Position numbers and translations under genes: made by a program
Part shown: positions 9,846 to 18,497 of the stretch, one piece after another
Numbering within the stretch: position 1 is the first letter of the stretch
Layout of the letters: every line of letters starts with the position of its first letter
Assembly: GCF_016195855.1 (NCBI RefSeq)
Contig: NZ_JACPYU010000003.1
Coordinates: forward strand, 310,001 to 374,000
DNA from: Aquabacterium sp.
GTDB lineage: Bacteria > Pseudomonadota > Gammaproteobacteria > Burkholderiales > Burkholderiaceae_C
DNA: 64,000 bases
Direction of reading: 5' to 3'
The notes under the pieces: model-generated
Told to the model about the DNA's origin: nothing
What the model saw: only the letters and a program-made list of their open reading frames with translations
Databases searched by the model: none

Positions 9846-10835
9846 TCATTGCTCCGGTAATGCCAAATGGATGCGCTGTTGTGAGATGCGCAGATCAACG
9901 CCTAGGTGCTCGGCGGTCCGCGTATTGACGGCTGTCAACACCTGCTTGAGCGCTTGAATACCGCGACTGGGTGCGCTGCTGCTCTGTTGAGCACTCAACG
10001 CCGCCCCTGCCAGGAAACGCCCTAACTCTGCATTGTCAGGATAAAGCGAGAACAACACGCCCCGCCTGACATGAACGACGTTGCTGGAAAACACGACCAG
10101 GTTCTGTCCCCAGGCTTCCCGCAACACCAGCGGCAAGACGGCGGACTCGTCCACGGTCGTGGAATCCTGGGGTAACCACAGCGCATCACGCCGTGGGTTC
10201 ACCGAGCCCAGCACGTCCTGGTACCGGCGCACGGCGGACTTCAGGTCCTCAGCCTCCAGTGCCAGCAACTCCAGGCCCTGCGCCTTGGCCGCTTCACGCG
10301 CCAGACGGATCAGCCAGTCGTTCTGTCTGGGGTCGTACACCACGATGACGCGTTTGGTCCCTGGCACAAACGAACGCAGCCGGTTGAACAACAAGGCCGG
10401 ATCGGGCGCCAGGCTCTGCACCAACATCCCCTGGGATTCGGATTCGGGCACAGACAGCACACCACCTGCCACCACATTGATCTGGCGATCCAGGCTGCTG
10501 GCGACCTTCAGGCCGCTGCGCCCCAGTGCAATCACCGAGCGGATGTCGCGACGCCGCAACTCGTCGGACAAGGCGGGAGGATTGGCCCCCATGGCCACAG
10601 GGAAGCTGGCGATCTTGCCGCGCGTGCGATCCTCGATGCCCTCGATGATCGTGGCAAAAACGCTGCGATAAGGCTCCCCGATATCAGGGTAGATCACGGC
10701 GATGCTGGATCGGCCGGGCTCGTCATCGGCGGCGACGGCAGAGCCGGCGTACAAGAGAAACCCCAGTACTGCCACGACCAGCCATCTTGCTGCCGACTGC
10801 CATTCACGCCACGCTGAGAACAAAAAACTCCCCAT
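9846..10835 (-). CDS. Periplasmic ABC-type substrate-binding-like protein
   Basis: About 329 residues with an N-terminal signal sequence (hydrophobic stretch ending [10 protein letters not shown]). The body resembles the ABC substrate-binding family related to TrpX/YtfQ-like proteins, with a first strand [14 protein letters not shown] and a two-lobed alternating alpha/beta pattern. No permease or ATPase gene is adjacent. The next gene, coupled by 1 nt, is a hybrid kinase with a periplasmic sensor region. The likely role is therefore ligand sensing rather than transport; this is inferred from context. The frame stays open upstream, but the start at 10835 places the signal peptide properly and has AGGTGG upstream. 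Confidence 0.7.
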   Translation of the reverse strand: MGSFLFSAWREWQSAARWLVVAVLGFLLYAGSAVAADDEPGRSSIAVIYPDIGEPYRSVFATIIEGIEDRTRGKIASFPVAMGANPPALSDELRRRDIRSVIALGRSGLKVASSLDRQINVVAGGVLSVPESESQGMLVQSLAPDPALLFNRLRSFVPGTKRVIVVYDPRQNDWLIRLAREAAKAQGLELLALEAEDLKSAVRRYQDVLGSVNPRRDALWLPQDSTTVDESAVLPLVLREAWGQNLVVFSSNVVHVRRGVLFSLYPDNAELGRFLAGAALSAQQSSSAPSRGIQALKQVLTAVNTRTAEHLGVDLRISQQRIHLALPEQ

Positions 10836-11079
10836 GTGCTGACCGGCCACCTGACTGCCGGGTCTCCCATTCTGTACTGCCGCACCCCACATTCTGAGGG
10901 GCATGAGGGACTTTGCGCTATTCGTGTTGCGCCGTGTGCGCAATGCTCCGCATCAGCCCCTTGATCAAGGGCCCGCGACAAGGGGGATGACGATCTGCCC
11001 TGCCACAGGCATGCTTGCGCCAACCTTAATTGTTTCAAGATGTGACTTAAGGGTTTTGTTGTAACAAGGATCAGGCATC

Positions 11080-12915
11080 GTGAAGTCCGCCGCAGTTGTC
11101 CCGCTGGCCACCCCACCCGTTACGGTTGGCGCAGCATCCCTCATCGTTTCATATCTGGAGGCCATCGGCGTCGATGTCGTCTTCGGCGTCCCGGGTGGCG
11201 CCATCGAGCCGCTCTATAACGCCATGGCCGTCAGCATGCGGCGCGGCGGCCTGCGCCCCGTGGTGGCGAGGCACGAAGCGGGCGCGGCCTTCATGGCCGA
11301 CGGTTATGCCCGTGAGACCGGCAAGATCGGTGTGTGCGTGGCCACCTCGGGGCCCGGCGCCACCAACCTGATCACCGGTGTGGCCTGCGCTTATGACAAC
11401 AAGGTGCCCATGCTGGTCATCACAGGCCAGCCCTCTTTGCCGGTCTTCGGCAAAGGGGCCTTGCAGGAGTCGGCCTGCACCGGCATCAACACGGTGGGCA
11501 TGTTCGGCCACTGCACCCGCTACAACACGCTGGTGTCGCACGTGGATCAACTGGAGACCAAGCTGGTCCAGGCCTTGATGCGCGCCTCCCAGCCCCCGCA
11601 TGGGCCCGTGCACCTGTCGATCCCGCTGGATCTGCTGCGCAGTGACGTCGAACAACGCTTGTCGCCACAGTCTCTGCAGACCCTGTTGCGCAAGCCCTCA
11701 CTGGTTGACGAGGACATGGTGCGCTCGCTGTTCACCTCACTGCAGGAAGCACGCAAGGTGGCGCTCATCATTGGTGGCGACTGCGGCGAGGCCATCGACG
11801 CCATCACCCATTTCGCCGAGATGACGAACTCCCACTTCGTCACCACGCCAGATGCCAAAGGCCTGATCAACCCCCACCACGTGCTGTACCGCGGCGTGTT
11901 CGGCTTTGCAGGCCACAGCAGCGCCCAGGATGCTTTGAACGACAACGTGGACCTGATCCTGGCCATTGGCACCAGCCTGGGCGAGTGGACCAGCGGCGCC
12001 TGGAGCCAGAGCGTGCTCAACGGCAAGCTGATCCACATTGACGCCATGGACGAGCACCTGCGCCATTCGCCCATGGCCCGCCAGCATGTGCGTGGCCGCA
12101 TCCGCACGGTGTTCGAGCGCCTGCTGGACATGATGCACATCGAGCAGGAGTCCCTGGGCATGCCTTGGTCGCCCACCGACTTCAAGCACGCCAAACAAAA
12201 TGCCGTGACGCTGCGCGAGCCCGAGAAGATCCACAGCGATGCCACGCCGATCAAGCCGCAACGCCTGATGGTGGAGCTGTCCAAGCGCTTGCCGCCCACG
12301 ACACGCTTCCTGGCCGATGCGGGCAATGCCACGGCCTGGGCCATTCACTATCTGGAGTCGCGCAACAACCGCAGGCTGGGCCTGGTGCCGCCCTATGGGG
12401 GTTCACAGGATCTCGCCGCCAACCGGGCCTGGCATGGCGAGCGCCGGCACGACCACGCAGGCTGGCTGCGCGTGCTAATGGACTTCGCCCCCATGGGCTG
12501 GGCCATCGGCGCCGCCGTGGGTGTGGCGCGCGGCAAGCCGGACTGCCCGGTGGTGTGCCTCACTGGCGATGGCAGCTATCTGATGAATGGGCAAGAGATC
12601 ACGGTGGCCGCACAAGAGGGCCTCACGGTGATCTTCGTGATCCTCAACGACAGCGCGTTGGGCATGGTCAAACATGGGCAGCGCCTGGCGGGTGCCGAGC
12701 GCATCGCCTTTGAGTTGCCCACGGTGAACTACGCGATGATGGCCGAGGCCATGGGCGTGCCAGGCCACGTCATCGAAAGCCCGGAGGATTTCAACAAGCT
12801 GGACATGGCCCAGATCCTGAAGCGCAACGGCCCCACCCTGCTGGACATCCGCATCGATGGTGAAGAAGTGCCGCCCATGAGCCTGCGCATGCAGACACTG
12901 GAAGGCTCGGCATGA
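11080..12915 (+). CDS. ThDP-dependent enzyme, acetolactate-synthase-like
   Basis: 611 residues. The N-terminal pyrimidine-binding domain has FGVPGGAIEPLY and the cofactor-activating Glu66 in ARHEAGAAFMADGYAR. A central domain follows, then the pyrophosphate-binding motif GDGSYLMNGQE near residue 495, ending in ILND. This is the acetolactate synthase/POX fold: cleavage or condensation of a 2-keto acid in the cytoplasm. The start codon is GTG with AAGGA 9 nt upstream. The stop overlaps the next start (ATGA), so it is coupled to two citrate-synthase-like genes. No regulatory small subunit (ilvH) is nearby, which argues against a standard branched-chain role. Oxalyl-CoA decarboxylase-like or 2-hydroxyacyl lyase chemistry is possible. 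Confidence 0.85.
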   Translation: MKSAAVVPLATPPVTVGAASLIVSYLEAIGVDVVFGVPGGAIEPLYNAMAVSMRRGGLRPVVARHEAGAAFMADGYARETGKIGVCVATSGPGATNLITGVACAYDNKVPMLVITGQPSLPVFGKGALQESACTGINTVGMFGHCTRYNTLVSHVDQLETKLVQALMRASQPPHGPVHLSIPLDLLRSDVEQRLSPQSLQTLLRKPSLVDEDMVRSLFTSLQEARKVALIIGGDCGEAIDAITHFAEMTNSHFVTTPDAKGLINPHHVLYRGVFGFAGHSSAQDALNDNVDLILAIGTSLGEWTSGAWSQSVLNGKLIHIDAMDEHLRHSPMARQHVRGRIRTVFERLLDMMHIEQESLGMPWSPTDFKHAKQNAVTLREPEKIHSDATPIKPQRLMVELSKRLPPTTRFLADAGNATAWAIHYLESRNNRRLGLVPPYGGSQDLAANRAWHGERRHDHAGWLRVLMDFAPMGWAIGAAVGVARGKPDCPVVCLTGDGSYLMNGQEITVAAQEGLTVIFVILNDSALGMVKHGQRLAGAERIAFELPTVNYAMMAEAMGVPGHVIESPEDFNKLDMAQILKRNGPTLLDIRIDGEEVPPMSLRMQTLEGSA

Positions 12916-13736
12916 GCGGCTCGCCTTTGCACACGCGCATCTGGCGCGAAGAAGCCGAGCCAGACAACGCCTTTGCGACGCGCACGGCCCGCTGCCATGG
13001 TTATGACGTCTATGGCCAGATGCTGGGGCAGGCGCGCTGGGCCGACATGGTCTGGCTGCTGTTCAAAGGTGAAGCCCCGACCAGGGCAGAAGCCACGATG
13101 CTGGACGCGCTGGCCGTGGCGCTGGCCAACCCCGGGCCACGCGACCCCATGGTTCATGCAGCCATGTGTGGCGGTGTGGGCGGCTCGCCGGCCGCCGCCA
13201 GCCTGATGGCAGCACTGGCCGTGGGTGCCGGGCAAAGCGGTGGTGCGCGGGATGTCTACCTGTGTTTGCGCCATTGGGCGCAATGCAGCGACACGGCTGA
13301 ATCCACCTGGGCCCAGGCCCTCACACAAACAGGCCAGCCCACCTGGCTCGCCCCGGACGATGCCGGCTGGCCCGCCATAGAACACCCGGCTGGTTTTGAC
13401 CCGCATGGTGTGCGCACGGCCACCATCGTCCAGCAGACATTGGCCACGCTGGCCAGCATGAGCCCCGGCCCCCGCCTGCCCTGGATGGTGACGCAACGCG
13501 AGGCGCTGGAACAAGCTGCCGGCCTGCCTTTGGCCATGACAGGCGTGGCAGCGGCCGCACTGGCCGATCTGGGCTTCAATGCCCAACAAGGCGAGATGCT
13601 GTTTCTGCTGCTGAGATTGCCCGGTGCTGCCGCACACGCGCTGGAGCAGGCGGACTATGGCTTCAAACGCTTCCCCTACCCCCAGGTCGACCTGCTGGAC
13701 GACCCATTGAACAAGCACCAGGAGGCCACGGCATGA
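12912..13736 (+). CDS. Citrate-synthase-fold protein A (citryl-CoA-lyase-sized)
   Basis: 274 residues, far shorter than citrate synthase (~430) and close to citryl-CoA lyase. The middle has a glycine-rich GGVGGSPAAASLM and GAGQSGGA, where citrate synthases have a His-containing GPLHGGA-like loop. The C-terminus has FPYPQVDLLDD, which looks like the catalytic-Asp block (NVDFY) of the family. So the Asp seems kept while the His positions look replaced. Coupled by ATGA to both neighbours, it likely forms a heteromer with protein B and works on a product of the ThDP enzyme. The family assignment is by eye; a structure prediction is needed to fix residue equivalence. Confidence 0.6.
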   Translation: MSGSPLHTRIWREEAEPDNAFATRTARCHGYDVYGQMLGQARWADMVWLLFKGEAPTRAEATMLDALAVALANPGPRDPMVHAAMCGGVGGSPAAASLMAALAVGAGQSGGARDVYLCLRHWAQCSDTAESTWAQALTQTGQPTWLAPDDAGWPAIEHPAGFDPHGVRTATIVQQTLATLASMSPGPRLPWMVTQREALEQAAGLPLAMTGVAAAALADLGFNAQQGEMLFLLLRLPGAAAHALEQADYGFKRFPYPQVDLLDDPLNKHQEATA

Positions 13737-14539
13737 GCGGCCCTCAAACCCTGGCCGAACACGCCGGCGTGCTGCGCACGAAGATGGGCGCGGCCTTCCC
13801 TGGCAACCGTGCCGTGTTCCGTGGCCATGACCTGCACCGCGAGCTCAAGGACCTGGACTGGCTCTCGCTGTGCGCCTTCGGCATCTTCGGCCGGCATGTG
13901 CCACGCGAGCAGATCCAACTGATGAGTTCGGCCTGGGTGTACAGCAGCTACCCTGATGCCCGCCTGTGGAACAACCGCGTTGCGGCCCTGGCCGGCAGCA
14001 CGCGCAGCACGCCCAACCTGGCCATCAGCGCCGCGCAGGCGATATCAGAAGCCACGATCTTTGGCCGTGGCAACGAGTTCCGCGCGCTGGACTTCTTCCT
14101 CAAGACCCAGCAGGCACTGGATGCGGGCGCCTCGCTGCCGGACTATCTGGAAAACTTCTTGCGCAGCGGTGGCCGACTGGCCGGTTATGGCCGCCCCATC
14201 TCGACCAGTGACGAGCGCATGCCGCTGACATTGGGGCTGGCAGAAAAGCTGGGCCTGACCAATGGCCCATACCTGAAACTGGCCTTCGACATCGACCGCT
14301 ATTTCGAGTCCACCGGCCGGCCCTTGCGCATGAACCTGAGCTCGCTCCTGTCGGCCTTTGCGGCGGACTTTGGCTGGACGACCAGGGAGTTCAACATGCA
14401 GCTGTTCTGCGCTTTCCTGGCCGGCATGTACCCGTGCTATCTGGAGGCCGCAGACAAGCCGCCCGGGGCAACCTTCCCGACGCCTTGCGTGGACGTGGTG
14501 TACGAGGGCGCACCAGCAAGGGATTGGCCCGCACGCTGA
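13733..14539 (+). CDS. Citrate-synthase-fold protein B
   Basis: 268 residues. The stretch LAGYGRPISTSDERM matches the GYGHxxxxxxDPR block of citrate synthases, but with Arg at the catalytic His place. An earlier IFGRGNE sits where HGGANE would be, again without the His. The end TPCVDVVYEG matches the Asp-containing PNVDFYSG block. It starts on an ATGA overlap with protein A, and only 16 bp separate its stop from the convergent receptor gene. It probably pairs with protein A. No signal peptide is present, so it is cytoplasmic. I cannot name the reaction; a non-catalytic or altered Claisen/lyase activity is possible. Confidence 0.6.
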   Translation: MSGPQTLAEHAGVLRTKMGAAFPGNRAVFRGHDLHRELKDLDWLSLCAFGIFGRHVPREQIQLMSSAWVYSSYPDARLWNNRVAALAGSTRSTPNLAISAAQAISEATIFGRGNEFRALDFFLKTQQALDAGASLPDYLENFLRSGGRLAGYGRPISTSDERMPLTLGLAEKLGLTNGPYLKLAFDIDRYFESTGRPLRMNLSSLLSAFAADFGWTTREFNMQLFCAFLAGMYPCYLEAADKPPGATFPTPCVDVVYEGAPARDWPAR

Positions 14540-14555
14540 GCCCGGGCCAAAGCGA

Positions 14556-16673
14556 TCACATGCGATAGACGGCCTGCAGGAAGAAGGTACGCTTGGGCAA
14601 GGGCAGGTCGTTGGCGATCGAGACGCTGGCCGCGACAGGCTCGCGTGCATCGGCATTGAAGACGTTGCGCACGCCGCCCGACAACTCCCAACCCTTCGTG
14701 CCAACGCTGGAGCGCACATTCAGATCCACCGTGGTGTAGTCAGGGACCTGCGGCCGGGTATCGCCTGCTGCACGCCTGCGGTCTGCCACGTAGTTGACCT
14801 GCGCGCCCAACGCCCAGGCCCCGAAGGCCTGCCAGTCCACGCGACCAAAAACATGCTGATGCGGCGCAAAGCCTGCATCTGCATGCGTGGCCTCGTCCGT
14901 GGAGCGCTGCAGCGCGCAATTGCCTTGAACACGCAGCGTACGCGCCACCTGCCAGGCCACATCGAGCTCCAAACCCTGCCCGATTTGCGCGCCCGTGTTG
15001 CTCCACGCCTGATTGAGCACTCGGATGATGTCCTTCATCGTGTAGTGAAACAAGCTGAGGTTCACATCGGTATCCGGTCTGGCCTGCCAGGCAAAGGCAA
15101 GCTCCCACGTACTGATGGTTTCGGGCTTCAGGTCGGGGTTGCCTCGGGTGACCGGGTTGTTGATGCTGTAGAGCTCCGTAAAGGATGGCGCGCGAAACGC
15201 GCGGCCATACAGCAACTTGGCGGTCAGATCCGCACTCGCGTCCCACACCAGTGCGGCACGCGGATTGAGCGTGTTGCCGAAATCCGAGTAATGATCCTGT
15301 CGCACGCCGCCTGTCAAAGCCCAGTCTTGCGCCACACGCCACTCATCCTGCACGTAGACATAGTCCACGATGCGGCGGTGCGGAGTCAGGAATGACTCGG
15401 CTTGCGGCACCTCCACGGGCGTTTGATCAAGAAATGGGACGGGCACCGCATCCTGCCCCAGGATCTGAATCGAAAAATTCTTGATTTCCTGCGTCCGGTA
15501 CAGATCCAGGTCATCGTGCCCCATGCCGATGCGCACTGTATGTTTGTCAAACCCTCGGTACGCGGCCACCACGGACAGCCTGGCTTGATCCTCCCAGGTG
15601 TTGGGCGCACCAAACATGCCGTTGGTGAACCCGAGCGCGCCGGGCGGCAGCAACTGGAAAGGCGTGAAGTACTCTTGCGTGTAGAACAGGTAGCTGCCCG
15701 TCACGCCGACATCCCAGTCAGGCAGCACATCGGTGCCGTTCCAGGACAAGTCAGACGTGATGCGCTCACTCTTGCCTCGGCCGACAGGGTCCAGCGCCCC
15801 CAGCACACCCGGCCCGGCCTGTGTGTTGTTGCGCAGCTTGTAGCCGGACCGCCAACGCCATTGCCCGTAACTCAAATCGAGGCTGCCATCGACTGCGTCG
15901 TAGCCCATGTGCACAGGTCCGGGCGCCAGACTGGCATGGGTTGAAGTCACACGGTCAATCACCGTCTGCTTGTCCGACTCGATCTCGTTGTTGAAGCCGT
16001 CCGTGTGCCCGACGGCAAGGTAGCCGGCCACGTCCACCGCACCGAGCTTGCCCCCGTGCTGGGCCCAGGCGCTTCGGGTATGAAAGGTCCCGCCGCGCAC
16101 CCCGAATTCGGTTCCCTGAATGTCGGCTGGTGTCTTGGTGATGATGTTGATCACCCCCGAATAGGCATCCGCCCCATACAAAGCCGAGCCAGGGCCGCGG
16201 ATGATCTCGATGCGCGCGATGTTGTCGACAGGCAAGCCATACCAGGCGTTACCGCGATTGCCCACGAACAAGGTCGTCATGGGCACACCGTTTTGCAACA
16301 TCAAGGTTTGCGGGTTGTATTGGCTGTTGACGCCCCGGATCAGATACAAGGGGCTGTAGCCCTGCTCGCTGCGGCTGACGTGGATGCCTGGTACGGATTC
16401 AAGCACCTCGTCCAGGTCCTTGGCACCCATGGCGGCGATATCCTCGGCCGTGATGACCGTTGCGACCGCAGGTGCGCGCCTCAAGGGCTGCTGGCTCCCC
16501 GTTGCGATGCTGATGGTTGGCTTGTCACCATATGACAAGGCCAGATCGGCTTCATCCACTGTGGCCTGAGCATGTGCAACGGGCTGCATCAGCAAGGCCA
16601 GCACGCCCACGGCCACACGGGTCAAAGCAAGGAAAGACCGCCCTTGCAAATCGGGAACGCTACTGCCAAACAT
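14556..16673 (-). CDS. TonB-dependent outer-membrane receptor, copy 2
   Basis: 705 residues with signal peptide (ending near PVAHAQA), a plug containing RIEIIRGPGSALYGADAY, and a barrel ending TFFLQAVYRM. It is colinear with the receptor at 5557-7713: the plug is nearly identical and the barrel loops differ, as expected for a duplication followed by ligand divergence. It converges on the ThDP/citrate-synthase-like operon. With copy 1 it brackets that operon and the sensor genes, which suggests one metabolic or uptake theme. The ligand is unknown. This is the last host-type gene before the tRNA-derived junction. Confidence 0.92.
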   Translation of the reverse strand: MFGSSVPDLQGRSFLALTRVAVGVLALLMQPVAHAQATVDEADLALSYGDKPTISIATGSQQPLRRAPAVATVITAEDIAAMGAKDLDEVLESVPGIHVSRSEQGYSPLYLIRGVNSQYNPQTLMLQNGVPMTTLFVGNRGNAWYGLPVDNIARIEIIRGPGSALYGADAYSGVINIITKTPADIQGTEFGVRGGTFHTRSAWAQHGGKLGAVDVAGYLAVGHTDGFNNEIESDKQTVIDRVTSTHASLAPGPVHMGYDAVDGSLDLSYGQWRWRSGYKLRNNTQAGPGVLGALDPVGRGKSERITSDLSWNGTDVLPDWDVGVTGSYLFYTQEYFTPFQLLPPGALGFTNGMFGAPNTWEDQARLSVVAAYRGFDKHTVRIGMGHDDLDLYRTQEIKNFSIQILGQDAVPVPFLDQTPVEVPQAESFLTPHRRIVDYVYVQDEWRVAQDWALTGGVRQDHYSDFGNTLNPRAALVWDASADLTAKLLYGRAFRAPSFTELYSINNPVTRGNPDLKPETISTWELAFAWQARPDTDVNLSLFHYTMKDIIRVLNQAWSNTGAQIGQGLELDVAWQVARTLRVQGNCALQRSTDEATHADAGFAPHQHVFGRVDWQAFGAWALGAQVNYVADRRRAAGDTRPQVPDYTTVDLNVRSSVGTKGWELSGGVRNVFNADAREPVAASVSIANDLPLPKRTFFLQAVYRM

Positions 16674-16767
16674 TCGGTTCCAGCACTTTTACAACGGGGA
16701 GATTGTGTGTGGCCGCAGGCAATTTTGGAAGTCGGGTTCACCTGAGAGACGCAAGGCCGCGACAAAG

Positions 16768-16801
16768 CAAAAAAAGCCCCTTGCTTGCGCAAGAGGCTTT
16801 T
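16768..16801 (-). terminator. Rho-independent terminator after tRNA-Val remnant
   Basis: On the minus strand the sequence reads AAAAGCC, an inner stem TCTTGCGCAAG, then GGGGCTTTTTTT. A GC stem followed by a T run directly downstream of the tRNA 3' end is the expected tRNA terminator and supports that a tRNA once ended here. Confidence 0.75.
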
Positions 16802-16804
16802 GTC

Positions 16805-16852
16805 TGGTGGGCGGTGCAGGGTTCGAACCTGCGACCCCTGCCGTGTGAAAGC
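16805..16852 (-). pseudogene. 3' part of tRNA-Val(CAC), left attachment site of the island
   Basis: Read on the minus strand from 16852 to 16805, it contains the anticodon loop TTCACAC (anticodon CAC, valine), the 3' anticodon strand GGCAG, a 5-nt variable loop, a perfect T arm (GCAGG-TTCGAAC-CCTGC with overlap), the 3' acceptor strand ACCGCCC, discriminator A and CCA. The 5' anticodon strand, D arm and 5' acceptor strand (expected GGGCGGT) are missing. The tRNA likeness stops at the anticodon loop, a common crossover place for tyrosine integrases. The host-side 3' part has been split off, so the intact tRNA should stand at the other end of the island. Confidence 0.75.
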
Positions 16853-17008
16853 AAAAAATCGGTCTTTCAGATCAACGACTTAGAGAAAAACTCCAAGAAC
16901 GACAATCACTTAGCGTACTTCAGTGTACTTGTTTGTCCTTCGATATCCAAGTGTCAGTGTCCCAAAATTGTCCCAGCGGCGAGGGGTGTGCGCACGAGCA
17001 AAGACGGC

Positions 17009-17437
17009 TCAGGTCGGCGACCACACGGCCTTCACTCCCGGCCTCCGACCACGCCACGTCCACACGTCCGCGACCTCCACGCGATAGCGTCCTTCCTCTG
17101 GGCTGCTTCCGTGAACAACCAAGGCTCCATCGTCGATGTCGATGCGCTGGACGGCAAAGGTGCGGGACGGGAACACGTAGACGAACTTGCCCAACATCTT
17201 GCTGTGCAACGGCTTGAATCCCTTGTCCAGCAAGGTCACGAAGGTCAACTCTTCATAGGGACAGTCGCAGTCCGTGAAAATCAGATAGCCACTTTCCGTT
17301 TCGTACTGATCGACCAGGCTGACACCTTCCAGCTTGTACGGTGTCCGAACACCATCGACCAAGAGCGGGGCATGGGTGGCTTCAGGATCCTGCGCCAGGG
17401 CTTCCATGTCGAGGGCGAACCGGCTGATCTTCTTCAT
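17009..17437 (-). CDS. Hypothetical protein of the PAAR/effector cluster
   Basis: 142 residues, acidic, no membrane segment or signal peptide. It has several short beta-like stretches (for example SGYLIFTDCDCPYEELTFVTLL and VYVFPSRTFAVQRIDIDDG) and a Trp-rich end. GAGGGG before the ATG at 17437 supports the start. It is last in a four-gene minus-strand group after PAAR, the effector candidate and a membrane protein, 73 bp behind the latter. Small acidic cytoplasmic proteins in this place are often immunity proteins; that is an inference from position. The family is not recognised. Confidence 0.6.
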   Translation of the reverse strand: MKKISRFALDMEALAQDPEATHAPLLVDGVRTPYKLEGVSLVDQYETESGYLIFTDCDCPYEELTFVTLLDKGFKPLHSKMLGKFVYVFPSRTFAVQRIDIDDGALVVHGSSPEEGRYRVEVADVWTWRGRRPGVKAVWSPT

Positions 17438-17510
17438 TGCTGCAGCCCCTCAGCCATCGCAGGCTGATGCATCACCGAAGAGGGGCGCGCCGCACTGAAC
17501 CGGCACACCA

Positions 17511-17822
17511 TCATCTCCCGAGCGTCGCCCAGCTCGGTTTGTCGGGCATGCCGAGGCGGATCCACTCTTCGTACTGCAACAACAAATTGAAGTGGATGGC
17601 CCCGCCAATGACGACCACTGTGGCCAGAGTCACTGCGCATGCCAGCAGCCGAAGACGACTTTGGGAAAGGGCTGCAGCGATGACCGAGAAGCCCGCAGCT
17701 CCTATGAACAACGATGGCTCGAAGCCAATGTGGTTGTCCGGCACCCAGAAGGCGCGGTACAACACCCACACCGTCATCATGACGGGTGGGATCAGCAACA
17801 GAACTGCAATGGTTTTCTTCAC
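17511..17822 (-). CDS. Small inner-membrane protein, candidate immunity protein
   Basis: About 103 residues with three hydrophobic helices (around residues 4-24, 35-52 and 58-80). The start codon is GTG and overlaps the effector stop as GTGA (17819-17822), so it is made together with the preceding protein. A multi-helix membrane protein translationally coupled to a secreted effector is the usual place for a cognate immunity protein; this role is inferred. The family is not recognised. Confidence 0.65.
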   Translation of the reverse strand: MKKTIAVLLLIPPVMMTVWVLYRAFWVPDNHIGFEPSLFIGAAGFSVIAAALSQSRLRLLACAVTLATVVVIGGAIHFNLLLQYEEWIRLGMPDKPSWATLGR

Positions 17823-18496
17823 GGGTTGAACACTTTCTCGGGCATGGCACTTCCGTCGCCCAGGATGTCATTCTTTTTTCGACGAAAGGCCCACAGGTAC
17901 ACCGCCTTCGATGATGGCGATGCTTCTTCGTATTGGTACTTTGACGTTGAGAAGTACGAGTACCCCATCTGACCGGATGTCTTCACCCCTTGAGCTTTGG
18001 CCATGACTTCCGCCACGGCCCATGAGCGGCGCTCACCGACCATGCCAGTGTTGCAACCACGAAGGTCGAGCTTGGCGCTCGGTGCCCACGGCAACTTCGT
18101 CAGCGCATGCATCTCGTCCTTTTTCAGCGTGGCGTCGGCACCCGGTGCCATGGGGGCGAACTCGAATCCGCTGTTCTCACCGGTTGGCTTGCTGGCATGG
18201 AGAAACAGGAGCCCACGAGCAACCTCCAAACCTTGCGATCTGGCTTCCATGGCGATCTCGGCCCAAACACGCTTGAAGTCCTCTTCATGCCGAACCTCTT
18301 TCAAGATCACCACGTCTCGCGCCGGATCCCATGACGATGTGGCCTTCAGCTCTTGCACCTCTGTTTCAAGGGCGCGCTTGAAGGCATGGTCCTTGACCTG
18401 GTAGTAAATCCCAAAGGTCAGTCGCTTCTTGGGCACTGGAACCCGAACTGGCGTCTTGTCCGACTTGTGGGTCAGTGTTGCGGTCAGAGTGGTCAT
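17819..18496 (-). CDS. Candidate type VI effector with His/Cys (clan CD-like) motif
   Basis: 225 residues, no signal peptide. Two blocks stand out: LLFLHASKP with His100 and LDLRGCNTG with Cys148, each at the end of a hydrophobic strand. This strand-H ... strand-(G)C pattern resembles caspase/CHAT/C80-type peptidases and the DUF4347 fold. A later GQMGYSYFS follows the Cys block, as in that fold. The ATG at 18496 lies right after the PAAR stop, and the gene is coupled at its 3' end to a membrane protein. The reading is a PAAR-delivered effector with an immunity partner. The protease idea is an inference from motif shape; no family name can be given with certainty. Confidence 0.6.
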   Translation of the reverse strand: MTTLTATLTHKSDKTPVRVPVPKKRLTFGIYYQVKDHAFKRALETEVQELKATSSWDPARDVVILKEVRHEEDFKRVWAEIAMEARSQGLEVARGLLFLHASKPTGENSGFEFAPMAPGADATLKKDEMHALTKLPWAPSAKLDLRGCNTGMVGERRSWAVAEVMAKAQGVKTSGQMGYSYFSTSKYQYEEASPSSKAVYLWAFRRKKNDILGDGSAMPEKVFNP

Positions 18497-18497
18497 G

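Noticed and set aside
16805..16890. Complete tRNA-Val gene
   Set aside because: Only the part from the anticodon loop to CCA is present; no D arm or matching 5' acceptor strand follows.
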